Shown here piece by piece: positions 47,715 through 60,189 of a stretch of 64,000 nucleotides of DNA (within the stretch, counting starts at the first letter, position 1; every line of letters begins with the position of its first letter). The notes beneath the pieces were generated by a model. It was not told the DNA's origin and did not search any database. It saw only the letters and a program-made list of their open reading frames with translations. The position numbers and the translations under genes were made by a program. The DNA is from Epiperipatus broadwayi. Lineage: Eukaryota; Onychophora; Udeonychophora; Euonychophora; Peripatidae. Where the stretch lies: the NCBI GenBank assembly GCA_028023455.1, contig JAQFVV010012405.1, forward strand, positions 11,891,423 to 11,955,422, given 5' to 3'.

Positions 47715-47955
47715 TGGAATTAAAGTTAGAGATAGTGAATGCATTCTCTGATGTTTATGTAAATGAAATACGCTTGACGGTGTTTTTGGTAGAACGCCAT
47801 CTGTTGACATATATATATATATCAAACTTTTCTTTCATCATATGTTCCTGAATCATATCAAAGAGGTGGAAAAGTTAAAGATAAATGATTCCAAAGATAT
47901 GTAATTTGGACTGCATTAGCAATCACTACTTGATCCAGATCACAATCTGTTACAC

Positions 47956-48045
47956 CAGTGTTTCTCAATCTTTTTTTTCTCTGTGGACCACATAGATTGC
48001 AAAAAAAAACTTCCATGGATCCAGTAACAAAATTTTGAAAAATTT
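47956..48045 (+). mobile_element. hAT-like transposon end or MITE fragment
   Basis: CAGTGTTTCTCAATCTTTTT followed by TCTGTGGACCACA matches the common terminal sequence of hAT transposons and their MITEs (CAGTGTTTCTCAAC, then a T run and GTGGACC). I found no matching opposite end within about 1 kb, so it is probably truncated. Confidence 0.5.
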
Positions 48046-48319
48046 GACATTATAGATATAGATTACTGGTTTGATTCCTGAAATGCAGCCTGCTTTTTTA
48101 TTTACTTGTCAGTGACATAATGTCCTAATTAATACAAAAACCTATTCAAGTATGCAGTCTTATTATTATGTATACAATAAAATTACAAAAAAATATACCA
48201 AATACAAAATATACACATAAAAGTACATTTGTAAAATTATATAATTATCAGATGTACCCTACCTAAGTACGCTATAGATTTTTTCAATTAGCTGTTTAAT
48301 AAGTTTTTTTAAGATTTAA

Positions 48320-48443
48320 TAATAGTTTTAACAAGGCTGTAAACCTTAGCAATGAGCGTCTGAAAAAATCGTCACTAGAGGTCCCTAGTGACGATTTTTT
48401 CAGATGCTCATTGCTAAGGTTTACAGCCTTGTTAAAACTATTA
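48320..48443. repeat. 124-bp near-perfect palindrome
   Basis: Arms of about 58 bp (48320-48378 and 48385-48443) pair with only about one mismatch: TAATAGTTTTAACAAGGCTG / CAGCCTTGTTAAAACTATTA, AAACCTTAGCAATGAGC / GCTCATTGCTAAGGTTT and GAAAAAATCGTCACTAG / CTAGTGACGATTTTTTC. The ends are TA, as for a TA-flanked MITE. It has no internal spacer beyond six bases. Confidence 0.9.
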
Positions 48444-48449
48444 CTGAAA

Positions 48450-51400
48450 TAATAGTGAGCGTTTAATAAAATTTATAATTACAACTTTAAGATTTAATGT
48501 AAATTAAACCAAATAATTTTATATTCTATAAATAAATGTGAGAATTGTACTCTGCAATATTAATATCTTCAAACATATTTAATCAGTATTTTAATTGGAA
48601 TCAAAATATGGTGAAATGATAATGAAGATGAAGAACATTTTAATAAGTTTATTATAACTAATAACAATGAAAATATAATAAAATGACTTACACTCTATTA
48701 TAAAATTAAAGTACAATTAATTTAATGCATACCAGTGTTATACAAAGGAATGAGATCGATTGGAAGTAATATAGTGTATGATCTCATTTAGGTGTATTAT
48801 ATAGCTTTGTGCCCAATGAGTAATATATGCCTATGATAACTTAATATGTTAAATAATATTTATTTTATGCCGTGGTTCGCCAATTGATAAAGTGGCACTA
48901 CTAGCCAGAAACATATTAATTGCCATAGTGCTAATATAGTGGTTATGTATGTTAAGCTAAGTAAGGTTCAAGCACAATAATAAAGCTTGAGAATGAAGCA
49001 AATCAGCATCCATCAAACCAGAGATTCTCATGATTTGGACAAATTATAAACATAAAATTATACTAAAAGAAGAATGGGCATAATGAGCATTACCTAAGAT
49101 TTGTGACAGGCATTTGTCAGTGCAAATAAGCAATTATTCATAGTATTACACATATAAGATAAGTGGTACTTTGAGACTGAAGAGCTTGCTAATAAATTAA
49201 TTCTCAATGAACATGTGAAGTTCAGAGGGCAGATTGGCTACACAACAGTCCTATCTCCTTACTTCAGTAATGTGTCTGATGTTCTTTACAAATGGGAAAA
49301 GCCTCTGCTGTTGGCCCAGGATATAGCTATATATATTGTAAATTCACATCTGCAACACACAAAGGCAAAATAACAAATATGTTAAAATAATTAAGCATGC
49401 CTCAAAATAGATAGAAAATATTTGTGCTGCCAACACAAGCCAGTTCATAAATTAAGCATCTAAACTTAATGCTATGATAAAAGATGAAATTACTAAATTA
49501 ATAATCCTGTTTAATAAACAATTCACTTGCATCACTAGTCAGGGCTTAATGGAGAGAGGTATATTTTAAGGAGTTGGAATTAATTACGAATTATGAAATA
49601 TATACCATAATAATATATTTTTAAGACTATAATTCCACTATCAGGTAAAGTTACTTTTTAAATCATAATTTACAATTTTAATATTTGCAAACCAGAATAA
49701 TTAAGTGTAAAATATCAAATTTAAAGTTTGTCTGAACTATTACACGATTGCAAATCTAATTTTGAAACAGTAAACCAAGTTAGGATAACTAAACATTATT
49801 TATATTTATTACGTTGAAAATAGAAATAGTGATATCTTCAATACATAATTATTAAAATTAATACGTCCACTGTTTCAAGATACATTTGGCATATTATCAC
49901 ATATATAAAAAAATGAAATTTTAATACCTCACTGCAATATGAAAGTAAAAGATAGATTTATATTAACAAAATTATTATTAAATTTTATACTTTAACAAAA
50001 GTAATATTAAAGGTTTTACAGATTTAATATTGCAGAGAATAAGGCAAGTGTTAATGAGTGACTCTACATTTACTTTATACAAAATATTTTAGAAATTGAA
50101 TTTAGATTTGAATGTTCATTTAAATTTATATATAGCTATAGCTTTAAGAATTAAAGTTCATTTTTAGAGCACTTTGCAGTGGTCACTTTGTGATGGTCTG
50201 AGGGATTTTACTTACAATTCTTGGTAGAAGTTTGTCTGTTGGCATTTCTTGATAGTATGTTAGCAGCAATTGTTCTTAGGATAGGTAGCATCTCTTCATT
50301 TGAAAACTCAGGACAGCAGGTCTATAACAGAAATTTCTCCCATCCCTATAATGGTTAGATTCCCTTAGCACGTAGGATGGAGATGAAGATCACCATTCCT
50401 CAAGCATGGAGAACACCACCTCCTGTCTGTCCTACTCAGCCAAATCAAAAATTAAACTGGCATGGATTCAGTTAGCAAACACTTTAAAGATTTTACAGAG
50501 TATATTTTACATAGAAAAATCTAGTCTATTTATATTCACCTTCCATAAAGTTATATTTTTAATAACAAATTTTATTGCAGTGAAACAAGCAATTAGTATC
50601 TTTAAATTTTATATTTTTAAGTATCAAAATAACTTCTGTCATTTGTATTATTCCTTGAACAGGATGTTTTCTAAGATTTCATCATTTACTTTTCTTTAAG
50701 ATTTTAGTAATTGATACACTTGGTTAAATTTTATTTACAAGATTATATTTTATATGTTATTTTCAATTAAATGAATAATCAAATAACAAAAATCTGTATA
50801 TGTATGATAGTGGTACATATAATACCCATGTATACATATAATTTAAACAAATTAACACATAAATTTGATTACTTATTTTTTAATTATTATTAATTAAATA
50901 TCTAAGAAAATCAATTTCTTTTTAAGTTAGTTTAGGTTTAAAATTTCAATGAATAATTATTTAGAGTTTAAAATGGCCAAAAGTCATCTATAAACATGTG
51001 AGATTATTTAATTAAATAATTGTGCAAACATCCTAGGTTGGTTTAATTAAAGAATATTGTAGACAATGGTGATTAAAGTAATTACTGATTTATTTATTTA
51101 ATGAAGTTTGTAAACTATGGCTTAATTAATTAAAAGAAATATATTCTGCAAAAATGGATAAGATAAAAAGTCTTGTTCACAAATTAATTTTATTAATTTT
51201 CTGTATCTTTTAGCCTTTGCATTTGCCTGCGAAACATTAGAATATACTGTATTTCTGACACCATGTAAACTAATAAGGATGTATAACTGACCACCACAAA
51301 TTGACTTTCTTTAGTATATAGTCTATAACCATTAGGATGGGTTTCTCTGTTTGCAGAATTTTATCCAATGCTGTGACAAATATCTTCACATATTCAGGTA

Positions 51401-53455
51401 AAGAGACATATCTCTTAACAGTAAAGAAAAATTTAATCCTGACTCTACCTAAAAATATACCCAATGATGATCAATATTGAGAACATTAACTGACAAAACA
51501 CTTTACATTTAAACAACTAAAGAGATATATTTGCATAAGCATATGTATGTATATATAGAATATCACTTTTCTAGAAAAATAATTTCTACTCATCCATGTT
51601 TTGGGATTTTAATAGTTAAAATCCCCCATTGTCAGAGCAAATTTATGTTCTAAACTTTTGTTTAGTAAATTACAGAATCAGCAATAAAATATATTTGTCT
51701 TTTAAAATTATACTCAATTTAGTTTAGTTTCAAAAAGCATATTAATAATTTGTCAGATTTTTAAAGTTAGTAAAAGTTTTTAAAAAAATAAATTTCTATT
51801 TATAATTGATAAAAATCATCTGTAGTGGACAGCATAAAAGTGTTTTAACCTATTACAAAATGCAGCCTATGTCATTAATGTCTGTCTTAATTTAGTTTTG
51901 TGTAAAAATTTAAAATCTGAACTATTCTTTCAAAATAATTATATTTTTATACGTATTTTATGATAATAATAATAAATATGTAAAAAAAATACTGTGAAAT
52001 ATACAAATAAAAAACTTAGACCTGTCAAAATTGTTGACAAGCACTCCCTTGTGTAGAGAATAATAAAGAACCAAACAGGGCCTTGGAAGGCAGGCTTTAT
52101 CTCATTATAACTTTAAATTTAAATATTACTGATCTTTTTTATTTGTAAAATGATTATAAGGGTGACAGCATCTTATGCTATGTTTTCCTTGATAAAATAA
52201 CTGTAAAATCAGCAAAATATTGTCAAATTTAGCACTTTGAGAGTGAGTTAAAGCTGTCCCTGAGCAACTTCAGAGAGTATGGAGAAAAGATTACAAGGAA
52301 ATCAAATTCAATTCACTGAGTTTTAGTATAAAAAAGACTTTATACAAACAGAAACATTGAGCATTTCTAAAAATTTTCACCAGATGGAACAATGAAAAAT
52401 GTCAGAAAGCAAGAGGATTAATTAAAAGAAATATGTTTTTATGTTTTGTCTTAAAAACTATCTTTTTATAATATTTTAATGAAGAATAATATTATTAATA
52501 ATAAAAAATAACATGGCTGATGGATGTTTACTAAATAATTAATTTAGAAATATGAAAGAGAAATAATAGGATTATAATTTTTGGAACTGCTTATATTAGT
52601 TCTTGTTATTATAATAAATTATATATTGATCAAAGTAGTTTGAATTTAAATGATAAAATCAATGTTAATAATAATAGAGTTAAAAATTGATATCATAAAA
52701 ACATAGGTCATAACATTTTGCTTGAGTAGGCTAAGTAGTTTTTATTGAAAAAAATGAATAAAATAAAAAAAATTAAAATTATTTTGTAATAAGATATTAT
52801 GATTCTAAGGCTATAAATTTCTTTATATTTTATTTTAACATTAAGAATGATTAGAATATTAATTTGAATTATGAAGCCTTCATATATGTGTGTATAATTG
52901 TGTTGATTTCTTTTATGGGTTGAAGTTGTGACATGTACCTTAGTAACAAAGTCATAGATTGTGAATTTTTAATTTGATATTGGCTAGGGATTTAATTTTA
53001 ATTGTTACATTTGGTTTACATATAATTTAAGCATATACTTTGCAAAATTTAATTTTTATTTATATAGATTTCAGTTTAAATGATATTTTTGTTCTAATAC
53101 AACTATTTTTTAAACAGATTGGGGGAGAATCATAAATTTAATTAAGAAAAAAATAATAACATTTTTGCATTACTGAAAATAAGTTTTTTTTTCTTTCCTA
53201 CCAACATACGTTTTATCCATCTAAAAGCATCATTCAATTATAAAATTAAATATAAAGTTATATAATATATTTATTAAACAAAATGTTTTAAATTATTTAA
53301 AATATCATAAAAATATCTTTTGACAAATAAATGTAAACTAGTGTTGCCATTTTGAAAAAATTGAGTTCTATAATTTAAAATTTGAACTATACAACTTTAT
53401 ATTTTTCTGATAACATCAGCTTTCTATTAATAAAAATGGAAAGTAAATACATTAT
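48450..53455. other. AT-rich DNA, no gene seen
   Basis: No supported feature. The 97-codon frame at 50406-50699 is hydrophobic and AT-driven, with no recognisable domain. Confidence 0.5.
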
Positions 53456-53625
53456 TTTTAAACCACTAAACATCACATGACCACTATTCCTTATGCTAGC
53501 ACATAGCTGTTATTAAAACAGGCAAAACTCTCCATAACTAATGTCACTTAGTGCCAACCAGAGTAATCAATGAATGCCAGAAAACTTGTGCTTAAATTCC
53601 CATCTAGTGCCTAATCTTCCAATAT

Positions 53626-53665
53626 CCCCAGACTAGTTTCTGGCTTGTGGCCTTCATCAGTGAGG
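53626..53665 (-). ncRNA. Hammerhead ribozyme motif, family A, best-preserved copy
   Basis: Minus strand: stem I CCTCA, CTGATGA (53654-53660), stem II GGC/GCC with a CACAA loop, GAAA, stem III strand CTAG, triplet GUC, stem I TGGGG (one G-U). Every invariant core base is present. Predicted cleavage lies between 53631 and 53630. Confidence 0.75.
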
Positions 53666-54076
53666 AGCTTTGGATCTGAGATCACTGCATCTAGATCTTA
53701 GGATCTAATGCAACCCTCCAGCAGCCACCTTTTATATAACTACAAAACTATGAGAATAAAATTGAAATCACAATAATATTTTCAATCTAAGCTCAATAGC
53801 TTATATAGTCATATGAGTCTGAACCCAGTTCAGTACCCATAAATTTTGATATCTTTGGCTCTTTAAACAACCATAGCCACCATTATCCTGTTAAGCAGGA
53901 TTGGTATTAAACCACTAAACATCACATGACCACTATTCCTTATGCTAGCACATAGCTGTTATTAAAACAGGCAAAACTCTCCATACAGTAGTGCCATTTA
54001 ATGCCAACCAGAGTAATCAATGGATGGCTGAAGGCTTGTGCATAAAATCCACATCTAGTGCCTACTCATCCAATAT

Positions 54077-54116
54077 TCTCAGACTATTTTCTGGCTTGTG
54101 GCTTTCGTCAGTGAAG
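54077..54116 (-). ncRNA. Hammerhead ribozyme motif, family A, second unit
   Basis: Minus strand: CTTCA, CTGACGA, stem II region AAGCCACAAGCC, GAAA, then ATAG in place of CTAG, GUC, TGAGA. Core intact but the stem III C-G pair is lost. It is 451 bp from the first unit's cleavage site. Confidence 0.65.
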
Positions 54117-54602
54117 AGCTTTGGATCTGAGAGCACTGCACCTAGATCTTAGGATCTAATGCAATCCTCCAGCAGCCACCTTTTATCTCTACTTAACTAC
54201 AAAACTATGACAATAAAATTGAAAACACAATAATATTTTCAATCTAAGCTCAATAGCTTATACAGTCATATGGGTCTGAACCCAGTTCAGTACCCAGACA
54301 TTTTGATATTTTTGTGCTAGCATAAGGAATAGTGGTCATGTGATATTTAGTGGTTTAACACCAATCCTGCCTAACAGGATAATGGTGGCTATGGTTGTTA
54401 AAGAGCCAAAGACACCAAAATGTATAAGTACTGAACTGGGTTCAGATCCATATGACTATATAAGCTATTAAGCTTAAATTGAAAATATTATTGTGTTTTC
54501 AATTTTATTCTCATAGTTTTGTAGTTAAGTAAACATAAAAGGTGGCTGCTGGAGGGTTGTGTTAGATCCTAAGATCTAGGTGCAGTGCTCTCAGATCCAA
54601 AG

Positions 54603-54646
54603 CTCCTCACTGATAAAGGCCATAAGCCAGAAACTAGTCTGGGGAT
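54603..54646 (+). ncRNA. Hammerhead motif, family A, core-mutated copy
   Basis: Stem I CCTCA (54605-54609), CTGATAA instead of CTGATGA, stem II GGC/GCC, GAAA, CTAG, GUC, stem I TGGGG. The G-to-A change at the eighth core position should inactivate it. Confidence 0.65.
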
Positions 54647-54759
54647 ATTGGATGAGTAGGCATTAAATGGGGATTTTATCCACAAGCCTTCTGGCATCCA
54701 TTGATTACTCTGGTTGGTACTAAGTGTCACTACTGTATGGAGAGTTTTGCCTGTTTTAC

Positions 54760-57620
54760 ATTATTTTTACTGATAATATAGTGATATTTAGCACATGATT
54801 GTGCTGGAAGTACTAGTATTTAGACCATTCAAATGCCATTACAGTTAACAAGTAAAGTTAAATAGAAATCAGAATTTCTTACAAAAAAATAATATAATAA
54901 AAAACACCATCCCCGATGTTTTTAAAATTTCTAGCATAAGTAATAAGCAAACAACAAAATTAATCTCCTTCATTAAAACAAAAAGAAACACACTTGAATT
55001 TATGACAAAGTTCGTTCATGTGGTTATATAAAAATAACATCAACCCCAAATAAACTATACAGAATATCAACCTGGATGTATTTGGTTAGAGAAATCTAAA
55101 AAAAAAAAGTGATAAAATGGTATTTCTAAAAAAATATTATTTGTAGAGTCATCTATTGAGGTACTTCACTGTTTTTTCTTTTAATTTATAACTTTGCCTT
55201 TTTTAAAAACTGTTGATATTTTAATTAAAAAGAATAAAAGGGGACAGTGATATCAAATAGCGGCAATGTAAAAGGGTTTTAAGCACTACTTTCTTCTCTT
55301 TGACTATGATCTTTCTTAGAAATTGATATTTACACTTTCTGTGAGGTTATTATAAGATGCTTTTGGAATTACTAAAAATATTATTTATTTTGCAAAGTTT
55401 ATCACACAACATTTGTAAAATAATTATTAAAGATTAAGCTTTTATATTAACTTACTTTGTCTGTGTTTCTGGCAGTATGTCTACACTTTGAATTATCAAT
55501 GAAAAAAAATCATTTTTATCTACAACTCAAACTCACAACTTACACTTTTCAAGAAAATTCCTTAACAACTGAGACAATGGAAGATATTATGTTTATGGAA
55601 TAAAATTTTGTTAATATTGATTTCATTATTAAATTAATATATATATATTATAACGATCGGAGAGAAAGGAGACTTAATGTAATCTGCACTACAGGGGGCC
55701 ACTAGGCATTTGAACCTAGAAAATTTATATAATAGGCAGATACGTAAGTAAAAAAAAAAATATTCTGGTTGATTCCGATCATTAGCCCATTGTCACTAGC
55801 TCAGTGGAGACACAGAGGTAATAATATATATCTTTAATTTATATTTTAAATATAAAAAATATAAAAGCCACTGCCAGTACTTAACACACAAACAATATTT
55901 ATTTACGCACATATATAATCATTTAAATTTGAGGAATAACATTTATTTTTTAGATTTTAATATTAACTTTTAATTTAAATTATTATTTTAAGATTGGTGA
56001 GTATGAATAAACTGCATAGATTGTATTTGAAAAGAAAATGTTCTATCCCTTATTTAACCTAGGCCAAAGGTTCACAGCCAAACCAACATGTATTCAATGC
56101 AGCATGAATACAACAGCACAAAATACTATACTGTCAGGAATGTACATCTGAACAGTAAGTAGAGTTAGAGAAGACATTGTCTCTCAACCAAACAGGAATG
56201 CTACATCTGTTGGCGAGAAGAACAATAAACAAAAAACTCCATAGGAATGGACTGCGGTCCTTTTTGCCGACTTACAATCTCATCCATAGGCAAAAGGGGT
56301 TGTGCGGTGTATATATGCAATCCTGCCCATAGTGTATCTCATGCTACATGTACTAATTGCATCAATACATCTAATCCATTGACCCAATTTAACTACGAAA
56401 CAAATAACCTAAGATTACCCTCCCTTAAACTATATATAACTTTACAAATCTATATAGCCATTCACGCCTGACTTAAATTTAACATTTATATATGTTCACA
56501 CAGATGAATTTTATAAAATTTGTTTTATAATGTTGAGTATATATCAGCTGCATAGATTCCATGGTCAAAAACATTTCAAAATAAACATAACCGATCAAAA
56601 TACAAAGTCATCGATAACGTCAATTGCAGAGGGAATACAAGAAACCCAATGGCATTCATCATAAGATGCCATATTGACATCGATGACTTATATATTCTAA
56701 TCAAATATAAAAACCACAACATAATTAACCACTAACGAATCCATGCAACGTCATACCCAACTTAAATTTCATGCATTTAAATAATTTATACAAAATAAAT
56801 ATTAATAGGAAAATAAAAAAAATGGAAATGATTTTTTTTTTAGCAAACTCAAATATATATAATTTAAATTTGAAAATTAAATAAGAGTTCATTTTAAAAT
56901 TTAGATTAGCTGAATCTTTAAAAAAAATTGATGAAACTTCTTAATTACTTTTTCTTTTTGTTAATTTGTAAAGTTGATAGCTCATGGTAGAAGAGTCCAG
57001 GTTCCTGTTTTTAATTCCCAGGGCATCTCCATTGGAAGACCGATCTGATGTTCTGGAGGTGATCTTAGCTGGTTTATTTCAGAATTACAGTCATTTCATT
57101 TTTTTTAAAAAAAAGAGAGGGTGATATGTGCATCCTGTCACATGGCTCAAACACAAAAAAGCTGGAAACCCTCTGGAACTCAATATTTCTCTTTTTATAG
57201 TATCCACACAGATTCAACCAACAAAATGTCACCAATCCATCATTTTCATTAGGGTCCGAGCTGAGGCTTGGTGCTTCCATTGGTCAAGCTAATTTCTTTA
57301 TTTTCTTATCTCTCTCTCATCAGACTTTTTAATTTTACAAGAGCCCAAAGGTTATCTTGCTTTTCAATTAATTTCTAAAACAATCATTTCCATTTACAAA
57401 AATATTTTATCTTTAAATCTTGTACTTTTTTATAACAAAGTACATTCAAATACTTTTATTTATTAAAAAAAAATATTTTTAAAGTTTTGCATCTGTGCGA
57501 ATATATGTTTAACAACTCTTTAATTTTTTTTTTAGCTTTTGGATTTTTAATAAATTTATTTTTATTTGCGAACTTAGTTTTTATTTTAAATTAATGTAAC
57601 GGCATATTTATATATCATTA
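54760..57620. other. AT-rich DNA without a gene; small repeat fragments
   Basis: 55690-55740 has a GGGGGCCACTAGG...CCTAG hairpin related to the tRNA-like repeat at 7047-7131. 56606-56688 is an imperfect inverted repeat (AGTCATCGAT / ATCGATGACT with an inner ATGGCAT / ATGCCAT). Nothing else is supported. Confidence 0.45.
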
Positions 57621-57621
57621 C

Positions 57622-57622
57622 A

Positions 57623-57649
<27 letters not shown>
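57622..57649. repeat. (AT)n microsatellite
   Basis: Uninterrupted AT dinucleotides. Confidence 0.9.
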
Positions 57650-57653
<4 letters not shown>

Positions 57654-57904
57654 AAACATTACATTTGTAGAATAAATTTGTGTTAATACTCAATTAACAC
57701 TTACTTAATTAAATGCCCAATACATAAATATTTGTGTATAATAGACAATCACACGGCATTTTAATTTAAATGTTTTTTGTTAGAGGTTGTATTTTTATTT
57801 TCACGTCTTTATATTAAATTATATCTTTTGTTAGATTTTTTTTGTAGTTTTAACTATTTTTTAAAAAATAATATGTAAATATAACTAAAAAGTAAAAAAA
57901 TAAG

Positions 57905-58315
57905 ATGTAAAGAAAGTATTTTTTAAAATAATTATTTTATATAAATAGTTGATTAAAAAGTACAAAATAATAAAGTAATCCCTTTTCGATTAATTAGCCA
58001 TTCTTGGAAAATATCAGAGATCTTAAGAATCTAGACCTGTTATAAAACAATTGAAAATTGCTGGAATATTGTCATTTCAGAAAGAATTTGAGGCCTTTTT
58101 GATTTTTATAATTTATTTGAACCTCAAATGCTTTTATGAAATGATAATATTCCTGCAATTTCCAATTGTTTTATAACAAATCTAGATTCTAAAATCTCTG
58201 AGATTTTCCAAGAATGGCAATTAAAACTGAGATGGGATTACTTTATTATGTACTTTTTAGTTTATTATTTACATAAAAGCATAATTTTTAAAAAAAAAAT
58301 ACATTTTTTTTTAAA
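57905..58315. repeat. Foldback element with ~170-190-bp arms
   Basis: Left arm about 57905-58093 and right arm about 58122-58315 are reverse complements with scattered changes: AATAAAGTAATCCC / GGGATTACTTTATT, GCCATTCTTGGAAAAT / ATTTTCCAAGAATGGC, TTATAAAACAATTG / CAATTGTTTTATAA and GAATTTGAGG / CCTCAAATG-type ends. The spacer is about 28 bp. Non-coding. MITE or foldback transposon; superfamily unknown. Confidence 0.8.
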
Positions 58316-58319
58316 ATAA

Positions 58320-59250
58320 AAGGTAGTAACTTCTCATGTAATGTTAACAAAGAAAATCATTGTATCTGACTTTTACATAATATGAAAATAATGTCATATG
58401 CACAGTTGTTGCTACTGTCTTAGATTTGAGATATTTTAAAAATTAGAAGATAATTTTAATATTGTAAATCAAAATTTGATAGATTTTATCAGAAGTTGGC
58501 ATTTATTCATGCATTTATTTCAAGTGAAAAATATTTGTTCCATTCAATGACAAGTGTCTTGTCACCATTTTTGCTTTCAATTTTTCAATATTTGTTTAGT
58601 TCAAACTGGAATTTTTAGATTTTTTTGTATTTGCTAATATATATTGCTACCAAATTGTGTTACATTTATTGAATTCTGATAGAGAATAACAGTTTAATAT
58701 TAAAATAAAAAATTGAAAGCTTACAAAAAGTCTCACTAGAGAAAATGGTTAATTCTGGGGGAGTTGTAGGAGGTTAAATTAGAAATACCTAAACACTATC
58801 AAGAGTGTGTAGAATTCAAAACTCTATAAAAGCAAAAAGCTATATAATATTACTTACACATATACTTATATATCATTTATAACCATATAAATGTATTGAT
58901 TTGGGGCTGAATATCTCCAGAATCACCCTCAAAGGGTTCATGCTATGAACGAAATATATGACTGGGATAAAATGGTTGTCTGGGTTTTTTTATTTCTTTT
59001 GATGAGAAATTATGTGTATTCTATTATTTTATTAACTTATTGTTTATTGTAGAACTGTATGTGTGTGTTTACTTATTTTACTGATAAAAGTTGTTTTAAT
59101 ATGTATATATTGGTTTTTTAAAATAAATTCTAAATTTCTGCCATATTTTTTTATATCGATATTGCAAAAACTTTTTAGGTTCTATTATCTGTTTTCTGTG
59201 CAGCAGAGACATGAAAATGTACATCCTGCTTTAAAACTTCATTATTCTCT
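58320..59250. other. No gene seen
   Basis: AT-rich sequence without a supported feature. Confidence 0.5.
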
Positions 59251-59251
59251 T

Positions 59252-59418
59252 CATCTAATATGAGTACTGAATGTCTTTAGAAAAATTTAACTTCATTTAA
59301 ATATTCCAAATACATTCAACTGTTAGTTGAACATTCAATACTCATATTAGATGACGGAAATATTCCAATATATAAATACAACTAAAACATCATCATCACA
59401 AACCTTCAGGAAAACACT
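59252..59418. mobile_element. Inverted pair of PLE family D tail pieces
   Basis: 59252-59326 matches the minus-strand tail of the right-edge PLE (CATCTAATATG, GAATGTCTTTAGAAAA, ATTCAACTGTTAG). From 59327 the plus-strand form follows (ATTAGATGACGGAAATATTC, then CATCATCACAAACCTTCAGG). The two make a near-perfect 23-bp inverted pair ending CATCTAATATG / CATATTAGATG. No endonuclease or ribozyme is left. Confidence 0.7.
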
Positions 59419-60189
59419 AAGTATTTTGTTTTGTTTCTTAGTCTTACTATTTTTTTTCTTCATACTTCTTTATTCTCAATATTCTGTTGATTAAACCATT
59501 ATAAGCAAATGCATTGCTATTTTTTTTTCTTTATTTAAGATCATTATATTAATCTTCTCAATATATATTGAAGATACATAAATTAAAACGCGATATACAT
59601 TATTATTATGCTATATAGATGTTGTTGTTGTTTTTTTTTAATTTTTTTAGTGTCACTTCCTGCTTTGTGTTTATTTTCTAGAAAAAAAAGACAGGTCAGA
59701 AATTTATTTATTTTAACAGAAAAAATTATTAAATATTTAGATTAAATAAATTTTACAAGTAACAATAATAAACTTTTATTTCTTGTTTAAATATTGATAA
59801 ATAATATACAGGAAGGTAACTAATTTGTAAATAAAGAAGGTTATAAGTAATTAGATAAACAGATAGACAGATGAATATATAGATAGGTAGATATGTCAAT
59901 AGATGAGTAGACAAATACATCGATACGATTGTGTGTGCGTACTTGTAACGCAGGTGCTATTTATTTTAAAATATCAATAGTTGTAATAATTCTGCATCTT
60001 CATTCAAATCCATTACAATATATATTGGAGAAAGATAGAATCAGTAAACTTTCAATTTTAAATATTCAGCAGACAATAAATCTTAGTTCCTATTTTTTCT
60101 TTAATCACAATTTAATTTTACATTTGTCCTATTTAATAGAGGTTAATTTTTAGAAAATTATCTAAGTGGATATTTTTTTAAACAAAAAT

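Larger units (their letters stand above)
46395..47822. mobile_element. Head-to-head array of hammerhead family B units
   Basis: Four units of about 400 bp. Units 1 and 2 (about 46405-47056) lie in one orientation and units 3 and 4 (about 47057-47812) in the other, so the locus is a large inverted repeat with a tandem pair in each arm. Unit landmarks are GAAAAACAAAATCAAGTT, ACACCGTCAAGCGTA, the ribozyme, CAGCTTGCAAGCGTGAA and AAAGACCTCAAAGGTACATT. Unit 2 lacks about 20 bp near its start. Ribozyme spacing is 377 bp in the left pair and 398 bp in the right. The array sits in an AT microsatellite on both sides. There is no coding sequence. Confidence 0.85.
53459..54758. mobile_element. Inverted tandem array of hammerhead family A units
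   Basis: The minus-strand units repeat with a 449-bp period: the AACCACTAAACATCACATGA block starts at 53461 and 53910. The second minus unit is cut near 54312, where the plus-strand form begins (GTGCTAGCATAAGGAATAGT) and runs to AGAGTTTTGCCTGTTTT at 54757. The locus thus has two units in one direction and one in the other. Each holds a ribozyme. Other unit landmarks are CTCCAGCAGCCACCTTTTAT and GTCTGAACCCAGTTCAGTAC. No coding sequence. Confidence 0.85.
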
